NCBI GenBank assembly: GCA_024692565.1
Contig: JAILMN010000034.1
Span: 27,726-91,725, forward strand
From: Paludibacteraceae bacterium
Lineage (GTDB): Bacteria > Bacteroidota > Bacteroidia > Bacteroidales > Paludibacteraceae
DNA length: 64,000 bases
Reading direction: 5' to 3'
Shown piece by piece: positions 23,940 through 33,600 of the stretch. Numbering within the stretch: the first letter of the stretch is position 1; every line of letters starts with the position of its first letter. The notes under the pieces are model-generated. The model had not been told where the DNA came from. It did not search any database and saw only the letters and a program-made list of their open reading frames with translations. Position numbers and translations under genes: made by a program.

Positions 23940-24250
23940 CAGTAGAAATTACAGATGCGAACATCAAGGATGTGATTGCATCAGGCAAACCGTTAGTGGT
24001 AGATTTTTGGGCTGCGTGGTGTGGTCCGTGTAAGATGATGCTTCCTATTTTGGAGGAATTGTCGAACGAATATGAAGGTCGTGTGACCGTAGGTAAACTG
24101 AATGTGGATGACAATCCGGATACCTGCGAGGAGTACGGCATCATGAATATCCCGACGATGTTGTTCTTCCAGAACGGCGAGTTGGTAAATCGTCATGTAG
24201 GTGCTTGCAGAAAGCAAGATTTAGCGCAGCTTTTTGACAGTTTACTGTAA
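23936..24250 (+). CDS. trxA: Thioredoxin (104 aa)
   Basis: A single thioredoxin fold with active site WAAWCGPCKMM, the cis-Pro motif NIPTMLFF and a C-terminal helix. No signal peptide, so it is a cytosolic disulfide reductase. Translationally coupled to the Clp ATPase gene (ATGA overlap). Last gene of the manC run. Confidence 0.95.
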   Translation: MTVEITDANIKDVIASGKPLVVDFWAAWCGPCKMMLPILEELSNEYEGRVTVGKLNVDDNPDTCEEYGIMNIPTMLFFQNGELVNRHVGACRKQDLAQLFDSLL

Positions 24251-24298
24251 AAAAGTACGATTTTTCTTAGCAGAGCACGATTATTTTATCAAATTTTC

Positions 24299-24329
24299 TT
24301 GCACAATTCAAAAAAAAGCAGTACCTTTG
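24299..24329 (+). promoter_or_regulatory. Promoter of tRNA-Arg (and possibly rpoD)
   Basis: TTG 24299-24301 and TACCTTTG 24322-24329 with a 20-bp spacer. Confidence 0.8.
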
Positions 24330-24345
24330 CGCGCTTTTTGCGCGC

Positions 24346-24419
24346 GGTTCGGTAGCTCAGTTGGATAGAGCAACAGCCTTCTAAGCTGTGGGTCGCGGGT
24401 TCGAATCCCGCCCGAATCA
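24346..24419 (+). tRNA. tRNA-Arg (anticodon UCU)
   Basis: A 74-nt cloverleaf: acceptor arms GGTTCGG / CCGAATC with discriminator A, D-arm around TAGCTCAGTTGGATAGAGC, anticodon arm ACAGC-CTTCTAA-GCTGT giving anticodon TCT, and T-loop GGTTCGAATCC. CCA is not encoded. A 6-bp hairpin CCCCGC-GCT-GCGGGG starts right after it, without a T-run, so transcription may continue into rpoD. Confidence 0.95.
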
Positions 24420-24472
24420 CCCCGCGCTGCGGGGAAAGAAACAGAGTATTCTATAATATTGATATATTATAC

Positions 24473-25333
24473 ATGCGTCAACTAAAAATTACAAAATCAA
24501 TCACCAACCGTGAGTCAGCGAGTCTCGACAAGTATCTTCAGGAGATCGGTCGAGAAGATTTGATTTCGGTGGAAGAAGAAGTAGAGTTGGCCGGTCGCAT
24601 CCGTAATGGAGACCGTGCTGCATTGGAGAAACTGACCAAAAGCAACCTACGTTTTGTAGTGTCTGTAGCGAAGCAGTATCAGAACCAAGGATTGAGTTTG
24701 CCCGATTTGATTAACGAGGGTAACTTAGGTTTGATCAAGGCTGCAGAGAAATTCGATGAGACTCGTGGTTTCAAGTTTATCTCCTATGCCGTATGGTGGA
24801 TTCGTCAATCTATTCTTCAGGCCTTGGCCGAGCAGAGTCGTATTGTTCGTTTGCCATTGAACCAGGTAGGTTCGCTCAACAAGATCAACAAGGCTTATCA
24901 GCGTTTCGAGCAGGAGCATGAGCGCAAGCCGAGTGCAGAGGAGTTGGCAGAAGAATTGGACATGCCGGTTGACAAGATTGCAGAGACGCTGAAGATGTCG
25001 GGTCGTCACGTGAGTGTCGATGCGCCGTTTGTAGAAGGAGAGGACAACAGTCTGATCGACGTGATTGTCAACGAGGATTCGCCGAATGCGGATCGCGGCC
25101 TTATTAACGAGTCGCTCTCTACGGAAATCAACCGGTCGCTAGCAACACTAACGCCTCGTGAGGCAGACATCTTACGTAAATTCTTTGGTATCGGCGTACC
25201 GGAAAAGACGCTGGAGGAGATCGGCGATGAATTGCATCTCACCCGCGAGCGTGTGCGCCAGATCAAGGAAAAAGCAATCCACAAATTGGAACAAGGCAAC
25301 CGAAGTCGTATTTTGAAGACTTACCTTGGGTAA
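24473..25333 (+). CDS. rpoD: Primary RNA polymerase sigma factor, Bacteroidota type (286 aa)
   Basis: Regions 1.2 ([16 protein letters not shown]), 2 ([52 protein letters not shown]), 3 ([11 protein letters not shown]) and 4 ([35 protein letters not shown]) are all present, while the long region 1.1 and non-conserved region of other phyla are absent. This short form is the housekeeping sigma of Bacteroidota, which recognises the TTG / TAnnTTTG promoters found throughout the window. It follows tRNA-Arg by 53 nt without a clear promoter of its own and ends with a strong terminator. Confidence 0.95.
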   Translation: MRQLKITKSITNRESASLDKYLQEIGREDLISVEEEVELAGRIRNGDRAALEKLTKSNLRFVVSVAKQYQNQGLSLPDLINEGNLGLIKAAEKFDETRGFKFISYAVWWIRQSILQALAEQSRIVRLPLNQVGSLNKINKAYQRFEQEHERKPSAEELAEELDMPVDKIAETLKMSGRHVSVDAPFVEGEDNSLIDVIVNEDSPNADRGLINESLSTEINRSLATLTPREADILRKFFGIGVPEKTLEEIGDELHLTRERVRQIKEKAIHKLEQGNRSRILKTYLG

Positions 25334-25339
25334 AGGGAA

Positions 25340-25370
25340 AAACCTCCGTCGGGGAGGTTTTTTTTATTTT
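25340..25370 (+). terminator. Rho-independent terminator of rpoD
   Basis: AAACCTCC / GGAGGTTT stem (25340-25347 with 25353-25360) followed by a run of T. Confidence 0.9.
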
Positions 25371-25399
25371 ATATTTTATATTTTAGATTTTAGATTTTA
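25366..25399. repeat. 7-bp array (TTTTATA / TTTTAGA)
   Basis: TTTTATA twice, TTTTAGA twice and TTTTAAT. The last unit holds the stop codon of the small gene at 25397-25576. Confidence 0.8.
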
Positions 25400-25576
25400 A
25401 TCGAAGAGTGTGGGTTGATCGTTCTCGAGTTGCTTGAGGATCGCGCGGATGAGAGTTTCGCGGATGAGTCGGCTTCGGTTGGAAATGCCGTATTTCTCGC
25501 AGAAGCGATCGAGTGTTTGTTGCTCTTTATCGTTGAGCAAGATGGATATTCTATGTTCGCGCGGAGCTTTAGCCAT
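25397..25576 (-). CDS. Small ribbon-helix-helix-like protein (59 aa)
   Basis: A short frame starting MAKAPREHRISILLNDKEQQ and ending QLENDQPTLFD. The beta strand EHRISILL followed by two helices (KEQQTLDRFCEKYG and SNRSRLIRETLIRAIL) fits a ribbon-helix-helix DNA-binding fold. Its ATG shares an A with the TAA of the upstream membrane-protein gene (TAATG), so it is coupled to that gene and might regulate it; this is inference. The stop codon is supplied by a 7-bp tandem array. Confidence 0.75.
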   Translation of the reverse strand: MAKAPREHRISILLNDKEQQTLDRFCEKYGISNRSRLIRETLIRAILKQLENDQPTLFD

Positions 25577-26307
25577 TAAAAATAGAGCGCAACCTTAAGT
25601 CCGGTAGCGACGATGGATCGTCCTACATGGTTGGTGAAGGGCACACCTTCGATTTCTTCGACCACATTGACGGTAGCTTGTTGGAATTGGGCAAAAGCGA
25701 CTACAGCGATGGCTGATTTGGGATTCAGTTGGCAACGGTATCCGAAGTCGATGCCGGCATAGAGTCCACCGAGGTAGTTTTTGCTGAGAGCTATACCGTA
25801 TCCGAGAGAAGCTCCGAAGACCGGCGCGTGTTTCTGCTCGATGAAAGGCATCCGTACGGCCACCTGAATCGGCAGGAAATTAAATTTCTCTGCGCCGAGG
25901 AACAAGCCGTGGTATCCAAGTCCGGCTCCGACGAAGACGTGTCGGTCGCCTATGTGGTGCGAGCCGACAAGCAGGTCTGCACTAACGGCTCCGCCTACGG
26001 CATTCTGCGGAATGACTGCGGCTCCGCCGCTTACTTCCAGCAGGATGGACACTTTCTTGGTCGTGGTGATCTCGGGTTCTTCCTCTACAGGCGCTGCTTC
26101 TTCAACGACATCTTCGGCGAGAATTTGCTCGACGTCCGCGCGTGTGTATTGGAAACGTGCGCCTTCAGCATCGCGAATGATGACGACTTCCTCATTCTGG
26201 AAGACGATTTTTCCTGTTACGCGTGCGCCCGTACGCAATACTATTGTTTCCGCGTGCGCGCATAGAGCCGCGACGCAAAGGAGTATCAAAAGGATGTGCT
26301 TTTTCAT
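25576..26307 (-). CDS. Exported beta-barrel-like protein (243 aa)
   Basis: The start is the ATG at 26307 (MKKHILLILLCVAALCAHA, a clean signal peptide); the ATG at 26319 lies in the promoter. Residues 20-65 form a small strand-rich domain (IVLRTGARVTGKIVFQNEEV) of the kind that begins many Bacteroidota outer-membrane proteins, followed by an acidic linker (EEAAPVEEEPE) and a glycine-rich barrel (about 88-243) ending VATGLKVALYF, a typical barrel terminus. Function unknown. The -7 element ends only 9 bp before the ATG, so the mRNA is almost leaderless. Confidence 0.78.
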   Translation of the reverse strand: MKKHILLILLCVAALCAHAETIVLRTGARVTGKIVFQNEEVVIIRDAEGARFQYTRADVEQILAEDVVEEAAPVEEEPEITTTKKVSILLEVSGGAAVIPQNAVGGAVSADLLVGSHHIGDRHVFVGAGLGYHGLFLGAEKFNFLPIQVAVRMPFIEQKHAPVFGASLGYGIALSKNYLGGLYAGIDFGYRCQLNPKSAIAVVAFAQFQQATVNVVEEIEGVPFTNHVGRSIVATGLKVALYF

Positions 26308-26316
26308 AATCGGCTG

Positions 26317-26347
26317 CAAAGGTACGAAAAATTTTGCATTTATGCAA
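26317..26347 (-). promoter_or_regulatory. Promoter giving a near-leaderless mRNA
   Basis: TACCTTTG 26324-26317, TTG 26347-26345, 20-bp spacer. The sequence CAGCCGATT is all that separates it from the ATG; the same nine bases follow the -7 element of murI. Confidence 0.8.
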
Positions 26348-26383
26348 ATAATTGGTACAATTTCTTAGAAATTCACGAATTTC

Positions 26384-27736
26384 TTACGATATTGCAAAAT
26401 CAATTTGTGCACGATTTGCGTCCGCTTTGATCACTTTTACGGTCACACTATCGCCCAAAGTGTACTTTTTGATGTCTCCGATGTTGGAAATATGAATGAG
26501 TCCTTCGCATCGGGATTGATCGAGTTGGACGAAGAGTCCGAAGTCAGTTACGCCGGTGATGTAGCCGGTGAAAATCTCGTCAATATGGTCGTTGATCCAG
26601 AGGGCTTGGAACATTTTGATGGAGTCGCGTTCGGCTTGTGCGGCGGTTTGCTCGCACGCGGAGCAATGTTCGCACATAAGCTCGAGTTCCTCGCGGGTCA
26701 TGGTCTCTTTTTTGCCGGTGAGGATGTATTTCTCAACGAGGCGATGCACCATGAGGTCGGGATAACGACGGATGGGCGAAGTGAAGTGCGTATAATGGGA
26801 GAACGCGAGTCCGTAATGGCCGATGTTATAGGTCGAATAGACGGCTTTCGCTTGCGCGCGGATGGTGAGCATTTCGATGGCACGCCGGAATCCTTCGGTT
26901 GATTTTCCCGCATAGCGGGAAGTACGGGACTTGGAAGATTTGAATTTCTGCTTGAAAGCTTCCACTTCGGCCAGTTTGTCGCCATCCGGCAAGTCGTGGA
27001 CACGATAGACGAAAGGTCGTCCGGAACCTACGGCGGTAGCTATAGTTCGGTTGGCGAGGAGCATGAACTCTTCGATGAGATGATGGGCTTCGTTGGGCGA
27101 CTCGAAGTATATGTCCGTCGGATGGCCGGATGGGTCGAGCGTGAAGTGCAGTTCGTCCTGCTCGATGGACAGCGCTCCAGCAGCGAGTCGTGCGGTACGA
27201 AGTTTGTTCGCCAGGGTATGCAAGGTAGTGATAGCCTCAACAAGACCAGCATTTACCCCCGACTTAACCCCTACCCGATTCCGTGTCGAGTCCGTGTCGT
27301 TGCCGTGTTTTGGATCAATGAGGTCTTGCGCCTGGAAATAATCGAGGCGGATGTCGGAGCGGATGACGGTGCGACATATTTTATATTTAAGTACGCGCGC
27401 ATCCGCGTCGAGGGTGAAGATGACGGACATACAGAGTTTGTCTTCGCCGGGTCGGAGCGAGCAGAGGTCGTTGCACAGTTCTTCGGGCAACATCGGGATG
27501 ACGCGATCCACAAGGTAGGTGGATGTGCCGCGCTGGTAAGCTTCGTCGTCGATGGCTGTACCCGGCTTGACATAATGGGAGACATCGGCGATGTGGACGC
27601 CTATCTGACAGGTTTCGTCCGTAAGAGGTTCGAAAGACAGGGCGTCGTCGAAGTCTTTGGCATCCGCGGGATCGATGGTAAAGGTGAATACGTCCCGCAT
27701 GTCGCGTCGCCGCAATATCTCTTTTGGGTCAATCAT
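26384..27736 (-). CDS. RNase R/II-family exoribonuclease lacking N-terminal domains (450 aa)
   Basis: The RNB catalytic domain is complete: FTFTIDPADAKDFDDALSF with the metal-binding aspartates, IGVHIADVSHYV, RGTSTYLVDRVIPMLPEEL, YRVHDLPD and FSHYTHFTSPIRRYPDLMVHRL. It is followed by an S1 domain (FTGYITGVTDFGLFVQLD). Standard RNase R enzymes carry about 200 more residues with cold-shock/OB domains before RNB; here a stop lies just upstream and the promoter is 80 bp away, so the short form seems genuine. The ATG at 27736 is preferred to a TTG at 27754. A region of about 20 residues (KHGNDTDSTRNRVGVKSGVN) is encoded by an 11-bp tandem array and interrupts the RNB domain. Confidence 0.88.
   Translation of the reverse strand: MIDPKEILRRRDMRDVFTFTIDPADAKDFDDALSFEPLTDETCQIGVHIADVSHYVKPGTAIDDEAYQRGTSTYLVDRVIPMLPEELCNDLCSLRPGEDKLCMSVIFTLDADARVLKYKICRTVIRSDIRLDYFQAQDLIDPKHGNDTDSTRNRVGVKSGVNAGLVEAITTLHTLANKLRTARLAAGALSIEQDELHFTLDPSGHPTDIYFESPNEAHHLIEEFMLLANRTIATAVGSGRPFVYRVHDLPDGDKLAEVEAFKQKFKSSKSRTSRYAGKSTEGFRRAIEMLTIRAQAKAVYSTYNIGHYGLAFSHYTHFTSPIRRYPDLMVHRLVEKYILTGKKETMTREELELMCEHCSACEQTAAQAERDSIKMFQALWINDHIDEIFTGYITGVTDFGLFVQLDQSRCEGLIHISNIGDIKKYTLGDSVTVKVIKADANRAQIDFAIS
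27253..27311. repeat. In-frame 11-bp array inside the RNase R-like gene
   Basis: ATTCCGTGTCG, AGTCCGTGTCG and TTGCCGTGTTT (plus strand) plus degenerate C-rich units before them, in frame in the RNB domain. Confidence 0.75.
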
Positions 27737-27816
27737 AGGGTATTTAATCTGCAAAGTGTATTATACAGCGTTCGATTTTTTGTCAATTAAAGTACACAAA
27801 ATCTTAAAATCGGGTG

Positions 27817-27846
27817 CAAAATTACAAAAATTCTTGCACATCTCAA
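27817..27846 (-). promoter_or_regulatory. Promoter of the RNase R-like gene
   Basis: TAATTTTG 27824-27817 with TTG at 27846-27844 (19-bp spacer). It overlaps the divergent glgP promoter. Confidence 0.7.
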
Positions 27847-27864
27847 AAAAAAAGAGTAATTTTG
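27834..27864 (+). promoter_or_regulatory. Promoter of glycogen phosphorylase
   Basis: TTG 27834-27836 and TAATTTTG 27857-27864, 20-bp spacer. It shares 13 bp with the divergent promoter, so the two may exclude each other. Confidence 0.8.
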
Positions 27865-27921
27865 CACGCTTTTTTGAGAAAGCGCGTGTTTTTTTGATAA
27901 AATAACAAACAATATACTATC

Positions 27922-30483
27922 ATGAAAGTTAAAGTAAGTAACACCAACCAGCCCGTATGGAAAGAGTGCAATATCCACGCTACTCTGCCGGCTGAGTTGA
28001 GTAAATTGCAAGAGATTGCGTACAACCTCTGGTGGACTTGGAACGGGGATGCAAAGGATCTGTTCCGCTTCATCGACACGGACGCATGGCACCGCGCGGG
28101 TTCGAACCCTATAGTGCTGATGAACATCATCAGTTACGACCGCATGGTTGAACTGACGAAAGACGAGAAATTCATGAAGCAGCTGAACGAGGTATATGCT
28201 GAGTTCCGCGCTTATATGGACAAGCCGAAAGACAAGAAACAGCCGACAATCGCCTATTTCTCAATGGAATACGGCTTGACGCACGTGCTGAAGATATACT
28301 CGGGTGGTCTGGGTATTTTGGCCGGCGACTACATCAAAGAGGCATCGGACTGCAACGTGGACATGACAGCTATCGGTTTCCTGTACCGTTACGGTTATTT
28401 CACGCAGACGCTGAGTCCGGAAGGTCAGCAGATCGCTAACTACGAGGCGCAGAACTTCGCTAACCTGCCTATCACGCAGGTGAAGGAGAAAGACGGCTCG
28501 AACATGGTGATCGAGGTGCCTTATCCGGGTCGCACGGTGAAAGCGTACTTGTGGCGCGTAGCTGTAGGTCGTATGGATTTGTACCTCTTGGATACGGACA
28601 ACGAGTTGAACAGCGAGTGGGACCGTCAGATCACGCACCAGCTGTACGGCGGCGACTGGGAGAACCGTATCAAACAGGAGATTATGCTGGGTATCGGCGG
28701 TATGCTGGCGCTGAAGAAATTAGGCATCAAGAAGGATGTTTACCATTGCAACGAGGGTCACGCAGCGCTGATGGGCTTGCAACGTTTGGTTGATTTGGTT
28801 CAGGAAGAAGGCCTGAGTTTCAACGAGGCGAAGGAAGTAGTCCGCGCAAGCGGTCTGTACACCTGCCATACTCCGGTTCCGGCTGGTCACGACTATTTCG
28901 AGGAGGATTTGTTCTACAAATACATGAGCGAATATGCCACCAAATTGGGCATTGAATGGCACGATTTGATCGGTTTGGGTCGTACGAATCCGGAGGACAA
29001 CAACGAGAAGTTCTCGATGTCCGTATTTGCGCTGAACACCTGCCAGGAAGCGAACGGCGTGAGCTGGTTGCACGGCGAGGTAAGCAAGAAGATGTTCAGC
29101 CCCGTATGGCCGGGATATTTCCCGGAGGAGCTGCATGTGGACTATGTGACGAACGGCGTGCACATGCCTACTTGGGCTGCCAGCGATTGGAAGGTTGTTT
29201 ATAAGAAATATCTGCCGAAAGAGTGGATCAACGACCAGTCGAATCTCGATATGTGGAAAGCATACGCAGACATCCCCGACGCAGAGATCTGGGCTACGCG
29301 TATGGGCTTGAAACGCAAGATGATGGACTATATCAAAGAGCAGTTCCGTCAGGACTGGATGAAGAACCAGGGAGATCCGGGTCGTATCATTCAAGCGCTG
29401 AACGAGATGAACCCGAATAACCTCGTTATCGGTTTCGGTCGTCGTTTCGCGACGTACAAACGTGCGCACCTGTTGTTCACGGACCTCGAGCGTCTGGACA
29501 AGCTGGTTAACAACCCGAATTATCCGGTTCAGTTCCTGTTCACAGGTAAGGCTCACCCGGCTGACGGCGGCGGTCAAGGCCTGATCAAGCGCATCATCGA
29601 AATCAGCCGTATGCCGCAGTTCCTGGGTAAGATCATCTTCCTCGAGAACTACGATATGCGTCTCGCTAAACGTTTGATTTCGGGTGTGGATATCTGGCTG
29701 AATACGCCGACGCGTCCGTTGGAGGCATCGGGTACATCGGGTGAGAAAGCTCAGATGAACGGTGTGCTCAACTTCTCCGTCAAAGACGGATGGTGGTACG
29801 AAGGATACGTAGAGGGCGCAGGTTGGGCATTGACCGAGCACCGCACCTACGAGAACCAGGCTCACCAAGATCAGCTCGACGCAGCGACTATCTACACGAT
29901 GCTGGAGCGCGAGATCATCCCGCTGTATTACGCTAAGAACAGCAAGGGTTACAGCCCCGAATGGATTCAATATATCAAGAATTCGGTGACGAAGATCACC
30001 CCGCGCTTCACGATGAAGCGAATGATGGATGATTACTTCAACAAATTCTACTACAAACTGGCGAAACGTCACAACCTGCTGCTCGCCGACAACTACAAGG
30101 TTGCCAAGGAGATTGCGGCATGGAAAGAGAACATCGTGGCGCACTGGGATGAGATTGAGGTAGCGAAGGTAGAAGCGCCGTCTGATTTCAACAATTTGAA
30201 CGTGGGCGACAAGTTCCGCGTAGCGGTTGAGTTGGATACGAAGGGTCTGAACGACAAGGGCATCGGCGTTGAGCTGGTAGCTATCCGTACTTCGACGCAC
30301 AACAACGACAAGCTCTACGAAGTAGAGCCGCTGCAGCTCAAGCACGTGGAAGGCAGCCATTTGTTCTTCGAGAACACGTATCAGTTGGACTATGCCGGCG
30401 GCATGAAATTCGGTCTGCGAATGTATCCGCACAACGAGTTGCTCCCGCACCGCATGGACTTCTGCTACGTACGTTGGATTTGA
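27922..30483 (+). CDS. glgP: Alpha-glucan (glycogen) phosphorylase, GT35 (853 aa)
   Basis: The enzyme releases glucose-1-phosphate from glycogen. It belongs to the long form with an N-terminal DUF3417-type domain (EIAYNLWWTWNGDAKDLF), then FSMEYGLTHVLKIYSGGLGILAGD, YHCNEGHAAL, GFGRRFATYKRAHL, FTGKAHPADGGGQ and the PLP site EASGTSGEKAQMNG (Lys609). An extra ~100-residue C-terminal domain follows VAHWDEIEV. The gene has its own divergent promoter and a terminator-like hairpin, and complements the debranching enzyme and GH57 genes upstream, so glycogen breakdown is encoded twice in this window in separate units. Confidence 0.95.
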   Translation: MKVKVSNTNQPVWKECNIHATLPAELSKLQEIAYNLWWTWNGDAKDLFRFIDTDAWHRAGSNPIVLMNIISYDRMVELTKDEKFMKQLNEVYAEFRAYMDKPKDKKQPTIAYFSMEYGLTHVLKIYSGGLGILAGDYIKEASDCNVDMTAIGFLYRYGYFTQTLSPEGQQIANYEAQNFANLPITQVKEKDGSNMVIEVPYPGRTVKAYLWRVAVGRMDLYLLDTDNELNSEWDRQITHQLYGGDWENRIKQEIMLGIGGMLALKKLGIKKDVYHCNEGHAALMGLQRLVDLVQEEGLSFNEAKEVVRASGLYTCHTPVPAGHDYFEEDLFYKYMSEYATKLGIEWHDLIGLGRTNPEDNNEKFSMSVFALNTCQEANGVSWLHGEVSKKMFSPVWPGYFPEELHVDYVTNGVHMPTWAASDWKVVYKKYLPKEWINDQSNLDMWKAYADIPDAEIWATRMGLKRKMMDYIKEQFRQDWMKNQGDPGRIIQALNEMNPNNLVIGFGRRFATYKRAHLLFTDLERLDKLVNNPNYPVQFLFTGKAHPADGGGQGLIKRIIEISRMPQFLGKIIFLENYDMRLAKRLISGVDIWLNTPTRPLEASGTSGEKAQMNGVLNFSVKDGWWYEGYVEGAGWALTEHRTYENQAHQDQLDAATIYTMLEREIIPLYYAKNSKGYSPEWIQYIKNSVTKITPRFTMKRMMDDYFNKFYYKLAKRHNLLLADNYKVAKEIAAWKENIVAHWDEIEVAKVEAPSDFNNLNVGDKFRVAVELDTKGLNDKGIGVELVAIRTSTHNNDKLYEVEPLQLKHVEGSHLFFENTYQLDYAGGMKFGLRMYPHNELLPHRMDFCYVRWI

Positions 30484-30489
30484 TAAAAT

Positions 30490-30519
30490 ATGACCTGCAG
30501 CGATGCGGGTCATGTTTTT
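30490..30519 (+). terminator. Terminator-like hairpin after glgP
   Basis: ATGACC (30490-30495) pairs with GGTCAT (30508-30513), followed by GTTTTTA. Confidence 0.6.
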
Positions 30520-30612
30520 ATGATTTATGGTCAAAAAGTCTGCTGAAAGGTGGGCTTTTTGGCTTTTTTTAGAAAAAAAAGTAAAATAAATACGACTTTT
30601 TGACATAAAAAT

Positions 30613-30643
30613 TTGCATATATGCAACCTTTTTTGTAATTTTG
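30613..30643 (+). promoter_or_regulatory. Promoter of the giant secreted protein
   Basis: TTG 30613-30615 and TAATTTTG 30636-30643, 20-bp spacer, 21 bp before the ATG at 30664. Confidence 0.8.
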
Positions 30644-30663
30644 CGCGCTAAAATGAAAATACC

Positions 30664-33600
30664 ATGAGGATTTTCTCGCTACAAGTATTAAAGGTAACGA
30701 CAATATTACTTACCTTTTCACTCACAACGATGGCGCATGATAAGGCGAAAGCGGCGTCTCGGTTCTACACGCCTCAAAGGAAGGCGGATGTACCGGAGTG
30801 GATGCAGATGTTCGACAAAAAAGAACAGCCAAAGCCTGCTGCGCAGAAGAAATTTAAGTCCGGAGCGGTTTACGCCACATCCGGGTCGCGGAGCAATCAG
30901 TCCGCGGGTATCACCACGACGTTGCCGTCGATGCAGTTCCGCAGCAGTTTCGGAAGTGCGCGTGCGAGCATCAGCGTGTCGTCGCCGAAATCCGTTTCGC
31001 CTGCGGGTTCTTCGGCTACGATGACCATCAAAGAGACGAGTCGCGCGAGCGTACATACCATCGGCGCGAGCGGAAATATGAGTAGCGCCGTAAGCAACGG
31101 CTCGACGGGCAGTCAGATGTCCAGCCCGAATCAGAGTTATAGCGGAGCGTTGGCGATTAGCACGCCGGCTATCACCTATAAGCCCTTCCATCCTGCAGCT
31201 CCGTCGGAGTACGACGCAGAGGGAAATGTAGCAGAAGAAAGTGTTCCGGAAAGAAGGAAAACGCTTGGCGGTGGTCCGGAATGGGGTGAAGGTCCCTGCC
31301 CTGTCGGCGAACCTTGGATATTAGCGATTTTCGCAGCAATGTTCAGCGGCATCATCGCATGGAGGAAAAGAACAACAACTAAAAAACAAAGAATATTAAA
31401 TACAACCGATATGAAAAATTTTGTACGAGTTAATCGGACGTTTAAGGGAGTTTTAACCAACCTTAGTAGGAGTTTAAAGCATATAGCCCTCGCGCTGATG
31501 CTGCTCACCCTTGGTGTGGGAAATGTGTGGGGAGATACTAATATTAGTTTCTCTGGTGGATACATCTATTTTGCAGACACGTACAATGTCCACAAAGGAG
31601 TAACGCAGTTATGTGGTAGAAAATCCAATTGTTCTGGAGGAGATTGGTACACTGCTGTCACTACATTATCGAATATTTCGCATACAAAATTGTACTACAC
31701 AAACTCTCTGGAAGGATCTGGTTGGAGCAATGTATGTTGGAACGGATGGGCTCTAATTTCTAACAGTACGGCTAAAGGAAATTCTGGAACAGAATACTGG
31801 AGCGGCTCGAATAGTACCTGGTATTCCGCATACGATAGTTATGGCCTTAATAGTGGGAGTACTTATCTTATTACTGTTGCATCTGCCAGCAAAGGGGCAG
31901 CAAAAACCACCACTTATAATTCTGGAGGTTATTCTTCCCTGAATAATTCTCAGACTGTGTATAAATACACGTCAACCAACAATGGTAGCACATATTCTGC
32001 TGCAAGTATTAATTCTGGAACTGTGACTATATCCGCCTACAAAATGACAGGAAATGGCACCGCCTCAAACTCATCTAATTCTACGACTATCAATACTGCA
32101 GCCACAACATCTGCCAGTAGAGATGCTGCATATACGGGTGAAGTTACATTGACCGCAAGCGCAAATTCCGGTTACGTATTTGTCGGATGGTTTGAAAACA
32201 CCAGTACTTCCACCCCGCTTTCCACGGAAACTACTTATACGTATAATGCACCGAATAGCACAAAATCTGTATATGCCCGTTTTAAAAATGAAACAACTTA
32301 CACCATAACAATTGCAAATAGCGTAAACGCGAGCACAAGTACGACAAATGTAGGAGCCACTCCTGTACAGATTACCGCACCTGCAATTGCAGGATATACG
32401 TTTACTACTTGGAGCGCTATGCCTACTGGAGTTACAAAAACCAGTGGTAATCTAACAGATCAATCTATTTACATTTCTGCAACAAAAGCAGCAACCGTTA
32501 CGGCTAATTATACTGAGGATTTAAGTTCGCCTTATGTACTGAAGGGCGGATCTGCTTTTGGAGGGACTGCTTGGGAAACGGAATTTGCGCTAACGAAAAA
32601 AACAGGTCATTCGACAGAAAGTGCCGCATACTACACAGCATCCCTTACTGCCACTCCGGACGGGGCTCAGACAAGTTATAACTTCAAAATTGTCAAAAAG
32701 GGTGCATCGGATACATGGTATGGTTTAACAGGAGATGGCGATTGGTGGTATATGCGTTCTACCGACCCAAATCAGGCCTTATCAACATCTGGCAATAACA
32801 TCCAACTTCGAGCAGATGTTGCGGGTAATTACGAGATTAAGGTCGATTATACAACACCGGCTTCACCAACCATCACGATTACCTACCCGACATTATACAC
32901 TCTAACCTACGCTATTGGCACATTAAAGGGTACGAGTGGAAGTATCTCTACGAGTCCTACGACAGCGAGCGGAAGCTCTGTCGTTAGCGGTAATTCTGTT
33001 ACGCTTACTGCGCCTGCCGCGAAAGCGGGATATACATGGAAAGGATGGTATACAAATGAAGCGGGCACAACCGGACATATCGCTGACGTAAACCGCGCTA
33101 TTACCGTCACGATGAATGCTAACAAGACTTTGTATGCATGTTATCAATCTGCAAGTTACACGGTGACGCTTAATAAACAAACTACTGCGACCGGATACGG
33201 AACAAGCGGCTCTGTAGGCAACCAGACTGTTTACTACAACACCACTCTACCTTCCCTTAGCGGAAGTACGATGCCGACAGGAACAGGCGGTTACGGATTC
33301 ATGGGCTTCTATACCGCTACCGGTGGAGGCGGTGTACGAGTTATTGACGCCAGCGGTAATTGGGTGAACGGTGTCGCTGGTTATACCAGCGCTGACGGCA
33401 AATGGATTATGACTGGCGGTACTACGTTATTTGCCTACTATTGCACGCCGAAGATAACGGCTATTACACTGACTCCTGCCAGCGGCATAGTTGCTCCCGG
33501 CGGAGAAATAAGTGCTACTCCTACTATCGAACCGACGGTAGCAGGAGATAAGTCAATTTGTTGGAAACTATTGTACGGCAACGGAAACTTATATGACCCG

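Noticed and set aside
28090..28115. GGTTCGAACC-like stretch resembling a tRNA T-arm
   Set aside because: It is part of glgP coding sequence and has no cloverleaf around it.
28720..30618. 632-codon open frame antisense to glgP
   Set aside because: It mirrors the codon bias of glgP, has no start context, and its translation is rich in His/Arg/Val without recognisable motifs.
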